Shown here in pieces: positions 31,578 to 39,893 of a stretch of 64,000 nt of DNA; the first letter of the stretch is position 1; each line of letters opens with the position of its first letter. Source of the stretch: Amycolatopsis cihanbeyliensis (lineage in GTDB: Bacteria > Actinomycetota > Actinomycetes > Mycobacteriales > Pseudonocardiaceae); assembly GCF_006715045.1 (NCBI RefSeq), contig NZ_VFML01000001.1, positions 3,874,501 to 3,938,500 on the forward strand. Reading direction: 5' to 3'. Under the pieces are notes generated by a model. It saw nothing but the letters and a program-made list of their open reading frames with translations, did not search any database and had not been told where the DNA came from. The position numbers and the translations under genes are program-made.

Positions 31578-32891
31578 ATGCCAGCACTTCGCCTTCATGC
31601 TCCGGTCGTGTTGCCGGCCGACCCCGCCTGCTCCGTGCTGCGAGACGCCGTGGTGGATATCGACGCCTCCGGCCGAATTGTCCACTGTGGACCCTATGTC
31701 ACCGCACCCGCCGCGGAGGACGCCCGGCTGCGGACGCTGCCGGGCATCCTGCTGCCCGGCCTGGTGAACGCGCACGCGCACAGCCCGATGGTGCTGCTGC
31801 GCGGCCTCGGCGGTGACCTGCCGCTGCTGCGCTGGTTGCAGGAGGTGATCTGGCCCGCGGAGGCCCGGCTGCGGCCGGAGGACGTGGGCGCCGGCATGCT
31901 GCTCGGCTCGGTGGAGATGCTCCGGCACGGGGTGACCACCAGCGCGGAGATGTACTTTCACGCCGAGCGGATGGCCGAGGCGGTGCTGTCCACCGGTGCG
32001 CGGGTGCTGCTCGGCTCACCGATCATCGACCTTCCCGGCCTGGACTGGTCCGCCATGATCGCGGCGACGGAACGGTGGATCGACGCGGACGGGCTGCGCT
32101 TCGGGGCCGGGGACCGGGTGGAGATCTGCTACGCACCGCACTCGGCGTACATGCTGCCGATGGAAGCACTGGGGGCGATCGCCGAGTCCGCGGGCCGGCG
32201 CGACGCGCTGGTGCACATCCACGTGGCCGAGGCGGCCACCGAGGACGAGCGGCAACGCGCGGAGCACGGCTCGGTTCCGCAGTTGCTGGAACGGGTCGAC
32301 CTGCTGGCGGGCAGGCTGCTGGCGGCGCACGCGGTGCACCTTTCCGAAGCGGACATCGCGCTACTCGCCAGGCGCGGCGCGGGTGTCGCGCACTGCCCCG
32401 GCTCGAACGCCAAGCTGGCCTCCGGGATCGCCCCGCTGTCGCGGCTGCGGGCGGCCGCGATCCCGGTCGGGCTGGGCACCGACGGGCCGGCCAGCAACGA
32501 CGATCTCGACCTGTGGGAGGAGGTCCAGCTCGCCGCCATGTTCAGCCGCATATCCACTCAGGACTCGACCGCGCTGACCGCGGGGCAGGCGCTGCTGCTG
32601 GCCACCCGTGGCGGCGCGGAAGCGTTGGGCCGCGCGGACATCGGCGCGCTGGAGCCCGGCCGCTGGGCGGACATCGTGCACGTCGACGTGGACCAGCCCG
32701 CCTTCGCCACCGGCCTGGAGGTGCCGGACGAGGCGCTGCTGGCGAACCTGGTGTGGGCGTCGGGCTCGCGGCTGGTACGCGACGTGTGGGTGGCTGGTGA
32801 ACAGGTGGTGGCCGAGGGCGAGTCCACCCGGGTGGACCGGGCCGCCGCGCAGGCCGAGGTGGCCACCGCCGCGGCCCGGCTGCGCGCGTAA
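31578..32891 (+). CDS. Amidohydrolase, MtaD/SsnA-like purine (S-adenosylhomocysteine/methylthioadenosine or 8-oxoguanine) deaminase
   Basis: A 437-residue metal-dependent hydrolase. Zinc-site elements appear in order: PGLVNAHAHSPM (HxH), HIHVAEAATED (His and Glu), AAHAVHLSEADI (His) and LGTDGPASNDDLD (Asp). The composite beta-sandwich ends wrap the TIM barrel, with the C-terminal VWVAGEQVVAEG typical of the family. Such enzymes deaminate adenosine-type nucleosides or guanine derivatives; the exact substrate cannot be decided. It is separated from the two-component genes by 29 bp, though a functional link is unlikely. It ends at the palindromic repeat shared with the convergent SDR gene. Confidence 0.86.
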   Translation: MPALRLHAPVVLPADPACSVLRDAVVDIDASGRIVHCGPYVTAPAAEDARLRTLPGILLPGLVNAHAHSPMVLLRGLGGDLPLLRWLQEVIWPAEARLRPEDVGAGMLLGSVEMLRHGVTTSAEMYFHAERMAEAVLSTGARVLLGSPIIDLPGLDWSAMIAATERWIDADGLRFGAGDRVEICYAPHSAYMLPMEALGAIAESAGRRDALVHIHVAEAATEDERQRAEHGSVPQLLERVDLLAGRLLAAHAVHLSEADIALLARRGAGVAHCPGSNAKLASGIAPLSRLRAAAIPVGLGTDGPASNDDLDLWEEVQLAAMFSRISTQDSTALTAGQALLLATRGGAEALGRADIGALEPGRWADIVHVDVDQPAFATGLEVPDEALLANLVWASGSRLVRDVWVAGEQVVAEGESTRVDRAAAQAEVATAAARLRA

Positions 32892-32984
32892 CCGAAGTGC
32901 CCTGAACGGCACTTTCAGGACGCTGAACGTCTTAAACATGCCGTTCGCGACGTTGAACGTCGCGAACGCCACGTTCAGGGCACT
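32892..32984. repeat. GAACG-type palindromic intergenic element between convergent genes
   Basis: Outer arms AGTGCCCTGAAC (from 32896) and GTTCAGGGCACT (to 32984) are complementary. Inside, GTTCGCGACGTT-G-AACGTCGCGAAC is a near-perfect 25-bp palindrome, with further GCTGAACGTC/GACGTTGAAC units. The stop codon of the SDR gene (32975) lies within the right arm. Dispersed elements of this composition are a feature of Pseudonocardiaceae genomes as far as I recall. Here it most likely acts as a bidirectional terminator. Confidence 0.7.
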
Positions 32985-33670
32985 GCTGGCCGGGGACGCA
33001 GGACGATCTCGGTCGGATGCGCGTCCCCGCTCGCGGTCACCGCGGCACGTACGGCGTCGGCGACCGACTCGGGGCGCAGGAAGCGCTCCGGGTCGTACTC
33101 CCCGCCCTCGCCTGCGACCACGGCCCGCTGCATCTCGGTGTCGGTGCGGCCGGGATAGACCGAGGTGACCCGCAGCCCGCCGCCCTCCTCCTCGGCGCGC
33201 AGCGCGTCGGCGAAGGCCCGCGCGGCGAACTTGCTGGCCGCGTACGGGCCCCAGCCGGGGCGCGCGTTCAGCCCGGCGCCGGAGTTGAGCACCACGACGT
33301 GCCCGCGCGCGGCGCGCAGGGCGGGCAGCAGCAGGCGGGTCAGCTCGGCCACGGCCACCAGGTTGACCTCGAGGTTGTTCCGCCACGCCTGGGCGCTTGC
33401 CTGCTCGACGGTGCCCAGCTCGGCCACCCCGGCGGAGTGCACCAGCACCTCCAGCCGGTCGATCTCGGCGGTGGCCTCGCGCAGCGCCTCCGGATCGGCG
33501 AGGTCGACCGCCCACGGCCGCGCCCCGGGCAGCCGCCCGGCCTGCTCGGCGAGCGCGTCGGAGTCCCGCCCGCCGAGCAGCAGCCGGTGGGTTGGTGCCA
33601 GCGCCTGCGCGACCGCCGCCCCGATACCCCGGGACGCGCCGGTCACCAGCGCGAGTGGATCTTCTGCCAT
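32975..33670 (-). CDS. Short-chain dehydrogenase/reductase
   Basis: A 231-residue classical SDR starting at ATG 33670. It has the nucleotide-binding TGASRGIG (residues 10-17), NxxG-like VHSAGVAELG, catalytic Ser in VVLNSGAGLNARPG and YAASK (Tyr/Lys). It lacks the usual Asp of NAD-specific members after beta-2 and has GGRD, suggesting NADP(H). The length is short for the family but the active site is complete. It stands alone; the substrate is unknown. Confidence 0.88.
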   Translation of the reverse strand: MAEDPLALVTGASRGIGAAVAQALAPTHRLLLGGRDSDALAEQAGRLPGARPWAVDLADPEALREATAEIDRLEVLVHSAGVAELGTVEQASAQAWRNNLEVNLVAVAELTRLLLPALRAARGHVVVLNSGAGLNARPGWGPYAASKFAARAFADALRAEEEGGGLRVTSVYPGRTDTEMQRAVVAGEGGEYDPERFLRPESVADAVRAAVTASGDAHPTEIVLRPRPAVP

Positions 33671-33703
33671 ACCCCCACGGTAGCGCCGTGCCGGGAGCGG
33701 AGG

Positions 33704-35806
33704 TCAGCGGCAGCCGATCCTGCCGGGAAAGCCCCACCAGCCCTGGCGCCACACGGCGACGATGGAAGGGCGCGGCTGGGCGTCACCGCCGTCCGGCCAG
33801 TGCGACAGCGGGTCGGCGGGAGTACCACCCTCGCCGGGGTGCTGCACGGCGACCAGGACCAGGTTCTCGGTCACCACCGGACCGCAGGTCTCCGCGCCGA
33901 CCGGCACGGTGAGGAACTGCTTGACGTGCCCGCGCTCCCTGCCGTCCACCGGCACCGAGAACAGGCCGTCGTTCGAGCCGAGGGTGTTGCCGTCGGTGGA
34001 GATCCACAGGTTTCCGTAGCCGTCGAAGGCCACGTTGTCCGGGCAGGAGATCGGGCTGACCTGGTCCTTGGGGAAGCCGCCGAAGTAGGTGTCCGCCTCG
34101 GCCGGGTCGCCGCAGACCAGCAGCAGCCGCCAGGAGAAGCTGGTGGCCGCGCCGTCTCCGCCGGTCTCCTCCCACTCCAGCACGTGCCCGTTGCGGTTGC
34201 CGGTGCGCGGGTTGGCCTCGTCGGCGGCGTCCTTGCCGGCGGCACCGCGGTCGGAGTTGTTGGTCAGCGCCGCGTAGATCCGGCCGTTCACCGGGTTCGG
34301 CTCGATATCCTCCGGCCGGTCCATCTTGGTGGCGCCCGCCTTGTCCGCGGCAAGCCGGGTGAAGACGTACACCTCCTCCGCGGTGAATCCGTCCACAAAG
34401 GATTTGTTCCCGCTGGCCAGCGGGATCCACTCGCCGGTGCCGTCGAACTCGCCGTCCGACGGCAGCGTGCCGGAACCGTCGATCTCCCCTGCGGGGGAGT
34501 CGCCGGTGAACCGCGCGACGTACAGGGTGCCCTCGTCCAGCAGGGCGGAGTTGTGCCTGCGGGCGTGCCTGCTCTGGCCCTTCTTGTACCTGCCGCTGGA
34601 GACGAACTTGTAGATGTAGTCGAAGCGCTCGTCGTCGCCGGAGTACACGACCACCCGGCCGTCCTCGGCGATCTTGACGTTGGCCGCCTCGTGCTTGAAC
34701 CGGCCGAGCGCGGTGTGCTTGACCGGGGTCGAGTGCGGGTCGTGCGGGTCGATCTCGACCACCCAGCCGAACCGGTTGCACTCGTTCGGCTCCTCGGTCA
34801 CGTCCCAGCGCTTGTCGAACCGCTCCCACTTGCGGCTGGTCTCGCCGCCGCGCAGGCCGTAGCGCGCGAGGCGCTCCCGCTGGGTCGGGTCGGTGACCCG
34901 CTCGCCGTGCGCGAAGTACTGGTGGAAGTTCTCCTCACCGGAGAGCACGGTGCCCCACGGGGTCACCCCGCCCGCGCAGTTGTTCTGCGTACCGAGGACC
35001 TTCCTGCCGGTCGGGTCCGCCGAGGTCTTCAGGTACCTCGAGCCCGCGGCCGGACCACGCAGCTCGAACCCGGTGTTGATGGTGATCCGCCGGTTGTGCC
35101 TGCCGGGCAGCACCCGCAGGCCGCCGCCGAACTCGCGTACGGTCTGCACCACGCTCAGGCCGTGCGCGGCCCAGGCGATCCGCACCTGCTCCGCGGTGGG
35201 GTTGTCCCGGTCGTAGCTGCCGGCGGGGAACATCTGCGGCTCGCTGGTGTACTCGTGGTTGACCACCAGCAGGTTGAACCAGCCGATCGGGTCCTGCGGG
35301 ATCAGCCCGACGAAATCGTTGTTGTAGCCGAACTGCTGCTCCTGCGCCGCCGCGGTCTGGTTCGCGAAGTCGAACTCCGGCGCCCCGGGCAGCACCGGGT
35401 CGCCCCAGCGGATCACGATGTCCTGCCGGTACCCCTCGGGGATGGTCACCGCGTCGGCGGTGTTCGGCCGCACCGGGTCGAAGTCGGTACCGGGGATCCC
35501 GTGCCGCTGCCTGCCGTTCCCGCCGGCAGTCGCGGGCAGCGCGTGCGGCGCGGAACCGGGGGCGGCGACCGCGGTGCCGGAGAGCGCGGCGAACCCGCCT
35601 GCGGTCGCGGCGAGCGCGGCGCCCGCCTTGAGCGCGCCACGCCGGGACAGCATGTCCCGTACGACGTCGCCGAAGTACTCGTTGTCCGAGGTGTTGGGCG
35701 CCGGGTGGGCGCACGCGTTGCCGCAGCGGTACTCGCAGGTGACCGCGGAGCGGCCACCGGGATGGGTGGTCGACAGCGGCAGCAGCCGCCCGGGCTCGAA
35801 GGACAC
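33704..35806 (-). CDS. PhoX-family (DUF839) Tat-exported phosphatase-like protein 1
   Basis: A 700-residue protein starting at ATG 35806. The first ~50 residues are unusual: a Cys motif (AVTCEYRCGNACAHPAPNTS) precedes the twin-arginine signal (SRRGALKAGAALAATAGG, about 54-71). The mature part carries the PhoX-like segments NNCAGGVTPWGTVLSGEENF, GRFKHEAANV, VVYSGDDERFDYIYKFVSS, KMDRPEDIEPNP and DQVSPISCPDNVAFDGYGNLWISTDG. PhoX enzymes use Ca2+/Fe3+ to hydrolyse phosphate esters outside the cell; many DUF839 proteins lack proof of this. It is followed by a paralogue upstream on the same strand. Confidence 0.88.
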   Translation of the reverse strand: MSFEPGRLLPLSTTHPGGRSAVTCEYRCGNACAHPAPNTSDNEYFGDVVRDMLSRRGALKAGAALAATAGGFAALSGTAVAAPGSAPHALPATAGGNGRQRHGIPGTDFDPVRPNTADAVTIPEGYRQDIVIRWGDPVLPGAPEFDFANQTAAAQEQQFGYNNDFVGLIPQDPIGWFNLLVVNHEYTSEPQMFPAGSYDRDNPTAEQVRIAWAAHGLSVVQTVREFGGGLRVLPGRHNRRITINTGFELRGPAAGSRYLKTSADPTGRKVLGTQNNCAGGVTPWGTVLSGEENFHQYFAHGERVTDPTQRERLARYGLRGGETSRKWERFDKRWDVTEEPNECNRFGWVVEIDPHDPHSTPVKHTALGRFKHEAANVKIAEDGRVVVYSGDDERFDYIYKFVSSGRYKKGQSRHARRHNSALLDEGTLYVARFTGDSPAGEIDGSGTLPSDGEFDGTGEWIPLASGNKSFVDGFTAEEVYVFTRLAADKAGATKMDRPEDIEPNPVNGRIYAALTNNSDRGAAGKDAADEANPRTGNRNGHVLEWEETGGDGAATSFSWRLLLVCGDPAEADTYFGGFPKDQVSPISCPDNVAFDGYGNLWISTDGNTLGSNDGLFSVPVDGRERGHVKQFLTVPVGAETCGPVVTENLVLVAVQHPGEGGTPADPLSHWPDGGDAQPRPSIVAVWRQGWWGFPGRIGCR

Positions 35807-35909
35807 AACGCCTCCATGATCACTCGGTTCGGGAACGACCGAGACGCTATGTCGGCCAAACGAGGCGAGGCGGAAGTCCAGGTGAACGGTTCAGGAACGA
35901 GCGAAGTGG

Positions 35910-37937
35910 TTAACTACCGACCCGGCGCGGGCCATGTCTGCCGGGGTTCCACACCGCCACCACCGCGGGTCGCGGTTGGCTGTCTCCACCGTCCGGCCAG
36001 TGCGAGGCCGGCTCGTCCGCGCTGGCCCCGTCCAGCTCCCCGGGGTGCTGCACGCAGACCGTGACCACCCGGTCGTCGATCACCGGCCCGCAGGTCTCCG
36101 CACCCCGGGGCACGGTGAGGAACAGCTTGACGTGCCCGCGGCTCGCCCCCTCCAGTGGCACCACGTACAGCCCGTCGTTGAAGCCGAGGGCCGCGGAGGA
36201 GTCGGTGGAGATCCACAGGTTGCCCCAGGTGTCGAAGGCCAGGTTGTCCGGGCAGGAGATCGGGCTGACCTGGTCCTTGGGGAAGCCGGCGAAGTAGGTG
36301 TCCGGCGCATCCGGGTCACCGCAGACCAGCAGCAACCGCCAGGAGAACCGGATGGCCAGCGGGTCCTCCTCGAACTCGAGGACCTGGCCGTGCCGGTTGC
36401 CATCGCGCGGGTTGGGCTCGGTGGCGCCTTCCTTGCCCCGCTGCCCCCGCTCGGTGTTGTTGGTGAGCGCGCAGTACACCCGGCCGGTGCGCGGGTGCAC
36501 CTGGATGTCCTCCGGGCGGTCCATCTTGGTGGCGCCGACACGGTCGGCGGCCTCGCGGGTGAAGACGTAGACCTCCTCGGCGGTCATGCCCGGTACGAAG
36601 GACCGGTCATCCTCGGCCAGCGGGATCCACTCGCCGGAACCGTCGAACTCGCCGTCCGCGGGCAGCCTGCCGGAACCGTCGATCTCGCTCGCCGGGGAGT
36701 CCCCGGTGAACCGGCCGACGTAGAGCGTGCCGTGGTCGAGCAGGGTCATGTTGTGCCCGCGGGCCGCGCGACCGTGCCCCCGCTTCATCCGCCCGCTGGA
36801 GACGAACTTGTAGATGTACTCGAACCGCTCGTCGTCCCCGGAGTAGGCCACCACCCTGCCGTCCGCGGTGAGCCGGACGTTGGCGCACTCGTGCTTGAAC
36901 CGGCCGAGCGCGGTGTGTTTCACCGGGGTGCTGTACGGATCGTGCGGGTCGAGCTCGACCACCCAGCCGAACCGGTTCACCTCGTTCGGCTGGCGGGCGA
37001 GGTCGAAGCGGGAGTCGAACCGTTCCCACCTGCGGGTGCTGGCCCCGCCGCGTACCCCGTAGCGCTCCAGCCGCCGCTGCCGCACCGGATCGGTCACCTG
37101 GTCGGCATGCGCGAAATACTGGTGGAAGTTCTCCTCCCCGGACAGGATCGTGCCCCACGGGGTCACCCCGCCCGCGCAGTTGTTCATCGTGCCGAGCACC
37201 CGGGTGCCTGCCGGGTCGTCCGGGGTCCGCAGCAGCTCGCTGCCCGCGGCGGGTCCGGTGACGCGGAAGGGCGTGCGCAGCGTGATCCTGCGGTTGAGGT
37301 GTGAGGGCCGCGGGGCGAGCTCGCCGGAGAACGGCTTCCTGGACAGCAGCAGCACGGACAGCCCGTGCGCGGCCCAGGCGATCCGCACCTGTTCCTCGGT
37401 CGGGTTCTCCTCGTCGTAGTCGCGGAACATGAACCGCTCGCTGGTGTACTCGTGGTTGGTGACCAGCAGCGAGTGCATGCCGAGCGGGTCCAGCGGCAGC
37501 CTGGCCGCGAAGTCGCAGTTGAACCCGAACTGCCGTTCCTGGGCGGCCGCGGTCTGGTGGTCGAAGTCGAACTCCGGCGCGCCGGGCAGCACCGGGTCAC
37601 CCCAGCGGATCACCACCGCCTGCTCGTATCCCTCCGGCACCACCACGGCGTCCAGCGTGTTCGGCCGGACCACCTCGAAGTCCGTACCCGGCGCGGGCGG
37701 GCGAGTGGTGGCGGCTGCGGTACGGCCGGTACCCAGCGTGCCCGCGGCGAGCGCGACCACCGCACCGGCGCGCAGTACGCCGCGCCGGGACACCGCGCCG
37801 AGAATCTCGCCGAAGTAGGGATTGGCCGAGGTGTTCGGCGGGGCGTGGAAGCACGCGTCGCCGCAGCGGTACGCGCAGGTGACGGCGGCCCGCTTCGCGG
37901 GATGCGGGGGCAGCAGCGGGAGCGGGCGTGGTGGCAC
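35910..37937 (-). CDS. PhoX-family (DUF839) Tat-exported phosphatase-like protein 2
   Basis: A 675-residue paralogue of the adjacent gene, with the same order of motifs: Cys block AVTCAYRCGDACFHAPPNTS, Tat motif SRRGVLRAGAVVALAAG, NNCAGGVTPWGTILSGEENF, GRFKHECANV, SGDDERFEYIYKFVSS, and PDNLAFDTWGNLWISTD. Compared with copy 1 it is shorter after the signal peptide and before the conserved end. The two are tandem on the minus strand with 103 bp between them, so this is a local duplication, probably old given the divergence. Regulation by phosphate is plausible but no PHO box was recognised. Confidence 0.88.
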   Translation of the reverse strand: MPPRPLPLLPPHPAKRAAVTCAYRCGDACFHAPPNTSANPYFGEILGAVSRRGVLRAGAVVALAAGTLGTGRTAAATTRPPAPGTDFEVVRPNTLDAVVVPEGYEQAVVIRWGDPVLPGAPEFDFDHQTAAAQERQFGFNCDFAARLPLDPLGMHSLLVTNHEYTSERFMFRDYDEENPTEEQVRIAWAAHGLSVLLLSRKPFSGELAPRPSHLNRRITLRTPFRVTGPAAGSELLRTPDDPAGTRVLGTMNNCAGGVTPWGTILSGEENFHQYFAHADQVTDPVRQRRLERYGVRGGASTRRWERFDSRFDLARQPNEVNRFGWVVELDPHDPYSTPVKHTALGRFKHECANVRLTADGRVVAYSGDDERFEYIYKFVSSGRMKRGHGRAARGHNMTLLDHGTLYVGRFTGDSPASEIDGSGRLPADGEFDGSGEWIPLAEDDRSFVPGMTAEEVYVFTREAADRVGATKMDRPEDIQVHPRTGRVYCALTNNTERGQRGKEGATEPNPRDGNRHGQVLEFEEDPLAIRFSWRLLLVCGDPDAPDTYFAGFPKDQVSPISCPDNLAFDTWGNLWISTDSSAALGFNDGLYVVPLEGASRGHVKLFLTVPRGAETCGPVIDDRVVTVCVQHPGELDGASADEPASHWPDGGDSQPRPAVVAVWNPGRHGPRRVGS

Positions 37938-38018
37938 GCGGACCTCCGGGAACGTCGTTCGAGGATCCGACGCTATGCGAAGATCATGGCATCGCGGAAT
38001 ACACCGTTAGTTGGTTAT

Positions 38019-38121
38019 TACCAAGGAGACCGGAAGTAGAGCGACTCGGCAACGGCGGCTGTGCTCGCGAGACAGGAGGGTCGGCCTGCTGGAGGTGGGA
38101 TCGGTACCGACCGGCACAGTG
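38019..38121 (+). repeat. ~103-bp dispersed intergenic element, copy A
   Basis: Starts TACCAAGGAGACCGGA and ends CCGGCACAGTG. It aligns with 47894-47997 and 59659-59761 at roughly 85-90 percent identity with single-base indels that break any common reading frame. It directly abuts the 170-bp element (38121-38290), so the whole 366-bp gap between the PhoX and MFS genes is made of repeats. Confidence 0.85.
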
Positions 38122-38290
38122 TGTCTTGTTCCGCGGTCGGGTTACTCAGGCCTGCAATGCGCCTCACCAGTGCGGTGACCTGCAACGACCTCCCGCCCGT
38201 CGCCCACCACCACCCACACGGTGGCGCTGCGCGCCGCGGTGACCATGGGCCTGGCGGCCCGCGGTCGCTGGGTCGTTCTGAATACCCCTC
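38121..38290 (-). repeat. 170-bp element, copy 2 (inverted relative to 21596-21765)
   Basis: Reverse complement of copy 1 with three mismatches. It carries the same 34-codon frame on the minus strand (ATG 38246 to TAA 38142), which would be transcribed in the same direction as the MFS gene, whose stop is at 38304. Confidence 0.9.
38142..38246 (-). CDS. Putative 34-residue small protein, second copy
   Basis: Same predicted peptide as 21640-21744; the two base differences (at 38151 and 38166) are both silent. No ribosome site is visible. It lies downstream of the MFS gene on the same strand. Treated as a candidate only. Confidence 0.35.
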   Translation of the reverse strand: MVTAARSATVWVVVGDGREVVAGHRTGEAHCRPE

Positions 38291-38303
38291 GGTGGCCGCG
38301 AGT

Positions 38304-39518
38304 TCAGAACTCCTCGCCGACCAGTGCCGCGCCCGCGGGCACCGTGTGCGGGTCGGGCGTGCGGTCCGGGATGGCCAGCAGGCCACCGGCGGCCACGCAG
38401 AGCACGGCGGCCACCAGGTAGGGCGCCTGCCCGAAGCCGAACCACTCCGCCACATGGCCGACCAGGGTGGCGGCCAGCGCGCCGCCGAGCCAGCGGCAGA
38501 AGTTGTAGCCCGCGCTGGCCACCGGCCGCGGCGCCGGGCTGATCGACATCGCGGTGCCGGTGAACAGGGTGTTCAGCAGCCCGGACACCAACCCGCTCGC
38601 GATGATGGCCAGCACCAGCAGCGGCTTGCTCGGCACCACCATGACCAGCATCAGCAGGGCATAACCGGATACCGCCAGCACGGTGGCATGCCGCTCGCCG
38701 AGCCGGGCCGCCAGCCGCGGCGCCAGCAGCACCCCGGCGACCGCGACGCACAGCCCCCAGCCGAAGAACACCAGGCCGACGGCGATCGCGCTCCACTCCA
38801 GCACGAACGGGGACCAGGCGAGCACCACGAAGAACGCCGCGGTGTACAGCGCGGAGCCGATCGAGGTACGCAACAGCCCGCCGTGGCGCAGCGCGCGGAG
38901 CGGGTCGAGCAGCCGGACCGGGGGTCGCCGCTCGCCCGCGTCGCTGCGCAGGAAGGCGACGCAGAGCACGAGGGCACTGGCCATCAGCACGGCCGTGCCG
39001 AGGAAGGGACCCCGCCAGGAGATGCTGCCGAGCACCGCGCCGAGCAGCGGGCCCACCGAGAGCCCGACCCCGAGCGCGGCCTCGTAGAGCAGGATGGCGC
39101 CGGCCTGGCCGCCGGTGGCCGCGCCGACGATCACCGAAAGCGCGGTGGCGATGAAGAAGGCGTTGCCGAGCCCCCACACCGCACGCAGGCCGACCAGTTG
39201 CTCGATGGAACCGGCCACCGTGCACAGCGCGGTCGCCAGCACGATCAGCGACAGCCCGGTGAGCACGGTCCGCTTCGCCCCGAAGCGCGCGCTGGCCGCG
39301 CCGGTGACCAGCATGGCGACCACCTGCACCCCGAGGTAGGCGGAGAACAGCAGGGTGACCTGGGCGGGCGTCGCGTCCAGGCCCTCGGCGATGGACAGCA
39401 GGATCGGGTCCACCAGCCCGATCCCCATGAACGCGATGACCGCGGCGAACGCGGTGATCCAGACCTGCCGTGGCTGCCCCTTGACCGCCTCCAGCAGGCT
39501 CGCATGCCCAGAGCTCAT
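38304..39518 (-). CDS. MFS transporter, drug-efflux-like
   Basis: GTG 39524 is in frame, but GGAGGTG at 39523-39529 is positioned for ATG 39518, giving 404 residues and 12 membrane segments. The N-terminal half has the motif-A-like GAASARFGAKRTVLTG, and motif-C-like segments occur at GVGLSVGPLLGAVLG. It resembles proton-driven drug efflux pumps (EmrB/QacA-like 12-TM branch). The promoter region has an AT-rich inverted repeat ATGCTAA-N10-TTAGCAT (39545-39568), a likely MarR/TetR-type operator. The first 16 codons and promoter are duplicated at 44.7 kb. Confidence 0.9.
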   Translation of the reverse strand: MSSGHASLLEAVKGQPRQVWITAFAAVIAFMGIGLVDPILLSIAEGLDATPAQVTLLFSAYLGVQVVAMLVTGAASARFGAKRTVLTGLSLIVLATALCTVAGSIEQLVGLRAVWGLGNAFFIATALSVIVGAATGGQAGAILLYEAALGVGLSVGPLLGAVLGSISWRGPFLGTAVLMASALVLCVAFLRSDAGERRPPVRLLDPLRALRHGGLLRTSIGSALYTAAFFVVLAWSPFVLEWSAIAVGLVFFGWGLCVAVAGVLLAPRLAARLGERHATVLAVSGYALLMLVMVVPSKPLLVLAIIASGLVSGLLNTLFTGTAMSISPAPRPVASAGYNFCRWLGGALAATLVGHVAEWFGFGQAPYLVAAVLCVAAGGLLAIPDRTPDPHTVPAGAALVGEEF

Positions 39519-39590
39519 CCCCACCTCCGGAAAGTCATTTAGCTATGCTAACAATAATTGCTTAGCATGACGAAGTAACTTCGCTCACGG
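39478..39590. repeat. Left direct repeat flanking the island
   Basis: This ~113-bp segment recurs at 44688-44800 in the same orientation; the first 103 bases have only two mismatches and then identity decays. It covers codons 1-14 of the MFS gene, its ribosome site and its promoter. The outside sequence on the left is the rest of the MFS gene. Confidence 0.92.
39545..39568. promoter_or_regulatory. AT-rich inverted repeat, candidate operator of the MFS gene
   Basis: ATGCTAA and TTAGCAT separated by 10 bases (CAATAATTGC), an unusually AT-rich patch for this genome. It lies about 30 bp upstream of the MFS start and is exactly duplicated at 44755-44778 in the right flank. The regulator is not encoded in the window. 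Confidence 0.55.
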
Positions 39591-39629
39591 GTGTGTATGA
39601 CCGCCCCGGAGGCATGGCAAGACAACGGA

Positions 39630-39661
39630 AAGGGGGCCGACCTCAGTGGGTCGGCCCCCTT
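39630..39661 (-). terminator. Terminator after the DUF397 gene
   Basis: A perfect 13-bp inverted repeat (AAGGGGGCCGACC at 39630-39642 and complement at 39649-39661) with a 6-base loop lies 18 bases past the DUF397 stop on the minus strand. Confidence 0.8.
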
Positions 39662-39678
39662 GGCTGTCCGGCGTCGGC

Positions 39679-39864
39679 TTACCCTTCCCGCACCTGCCGC
39701 AGGAAGGCCCGGAAGGCCGTGGGCGACAGGTCAAGGGCTCCCGCCGCCCGGTCCTTCGAGTCGCGAATCGCGGAGAGGGCGTGCGACAGCTCGACGCACT
39801 GGCCACCCTGCCCGCTGGAGTAGCTGGACCTGCGCCATCGTTGCGTGTTCTGGTCCGGGGTCAT
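39679..39864 (-). CDS. DUF397 small protein
   Basis: A 61-residue protein with the DUF397 signature: RWRRSSYSSGQGGQCVELSHA, then IRDSKDRAAGALDLSPTAFRAFLRQVR. DUF397 genes almost always lie next to an XRE/DUF5753 regulator, as in the Streptomyces WhiJ-type and toxin-antitoxin-like pairs, and the regulator is 29 bp upstream here. The pair probably forms a regulator with its partner, or a TA-like module. Nothing is known of an enzymatic activity. Confidence 0.9.
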   Translation of the reverse strand: MTPDQNTQRWRRSSYSSGQGGQCVELSHALSAIRDSKDRAAGALDLSPTAFRAFLRQVREG

Positions 39865-39893
39865 CCCGCACCGCCTTCCATTTCGCCCGGGTT

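Noticed and set aside
33017..36064. A 1015-codon plus-strand open frame opposite the SDR and PhoX genes
   Set aside because: Shadow of well-supported minus-strand genes with clear motifs; no ribosome site and no recognisable domain.
38019..38121. Protein-coding interpretation of the ~103-bp repeats
   Set aside because: The three copies differ by one-base indels so that no common frame survives, and predicted peptides diverge after the indel.
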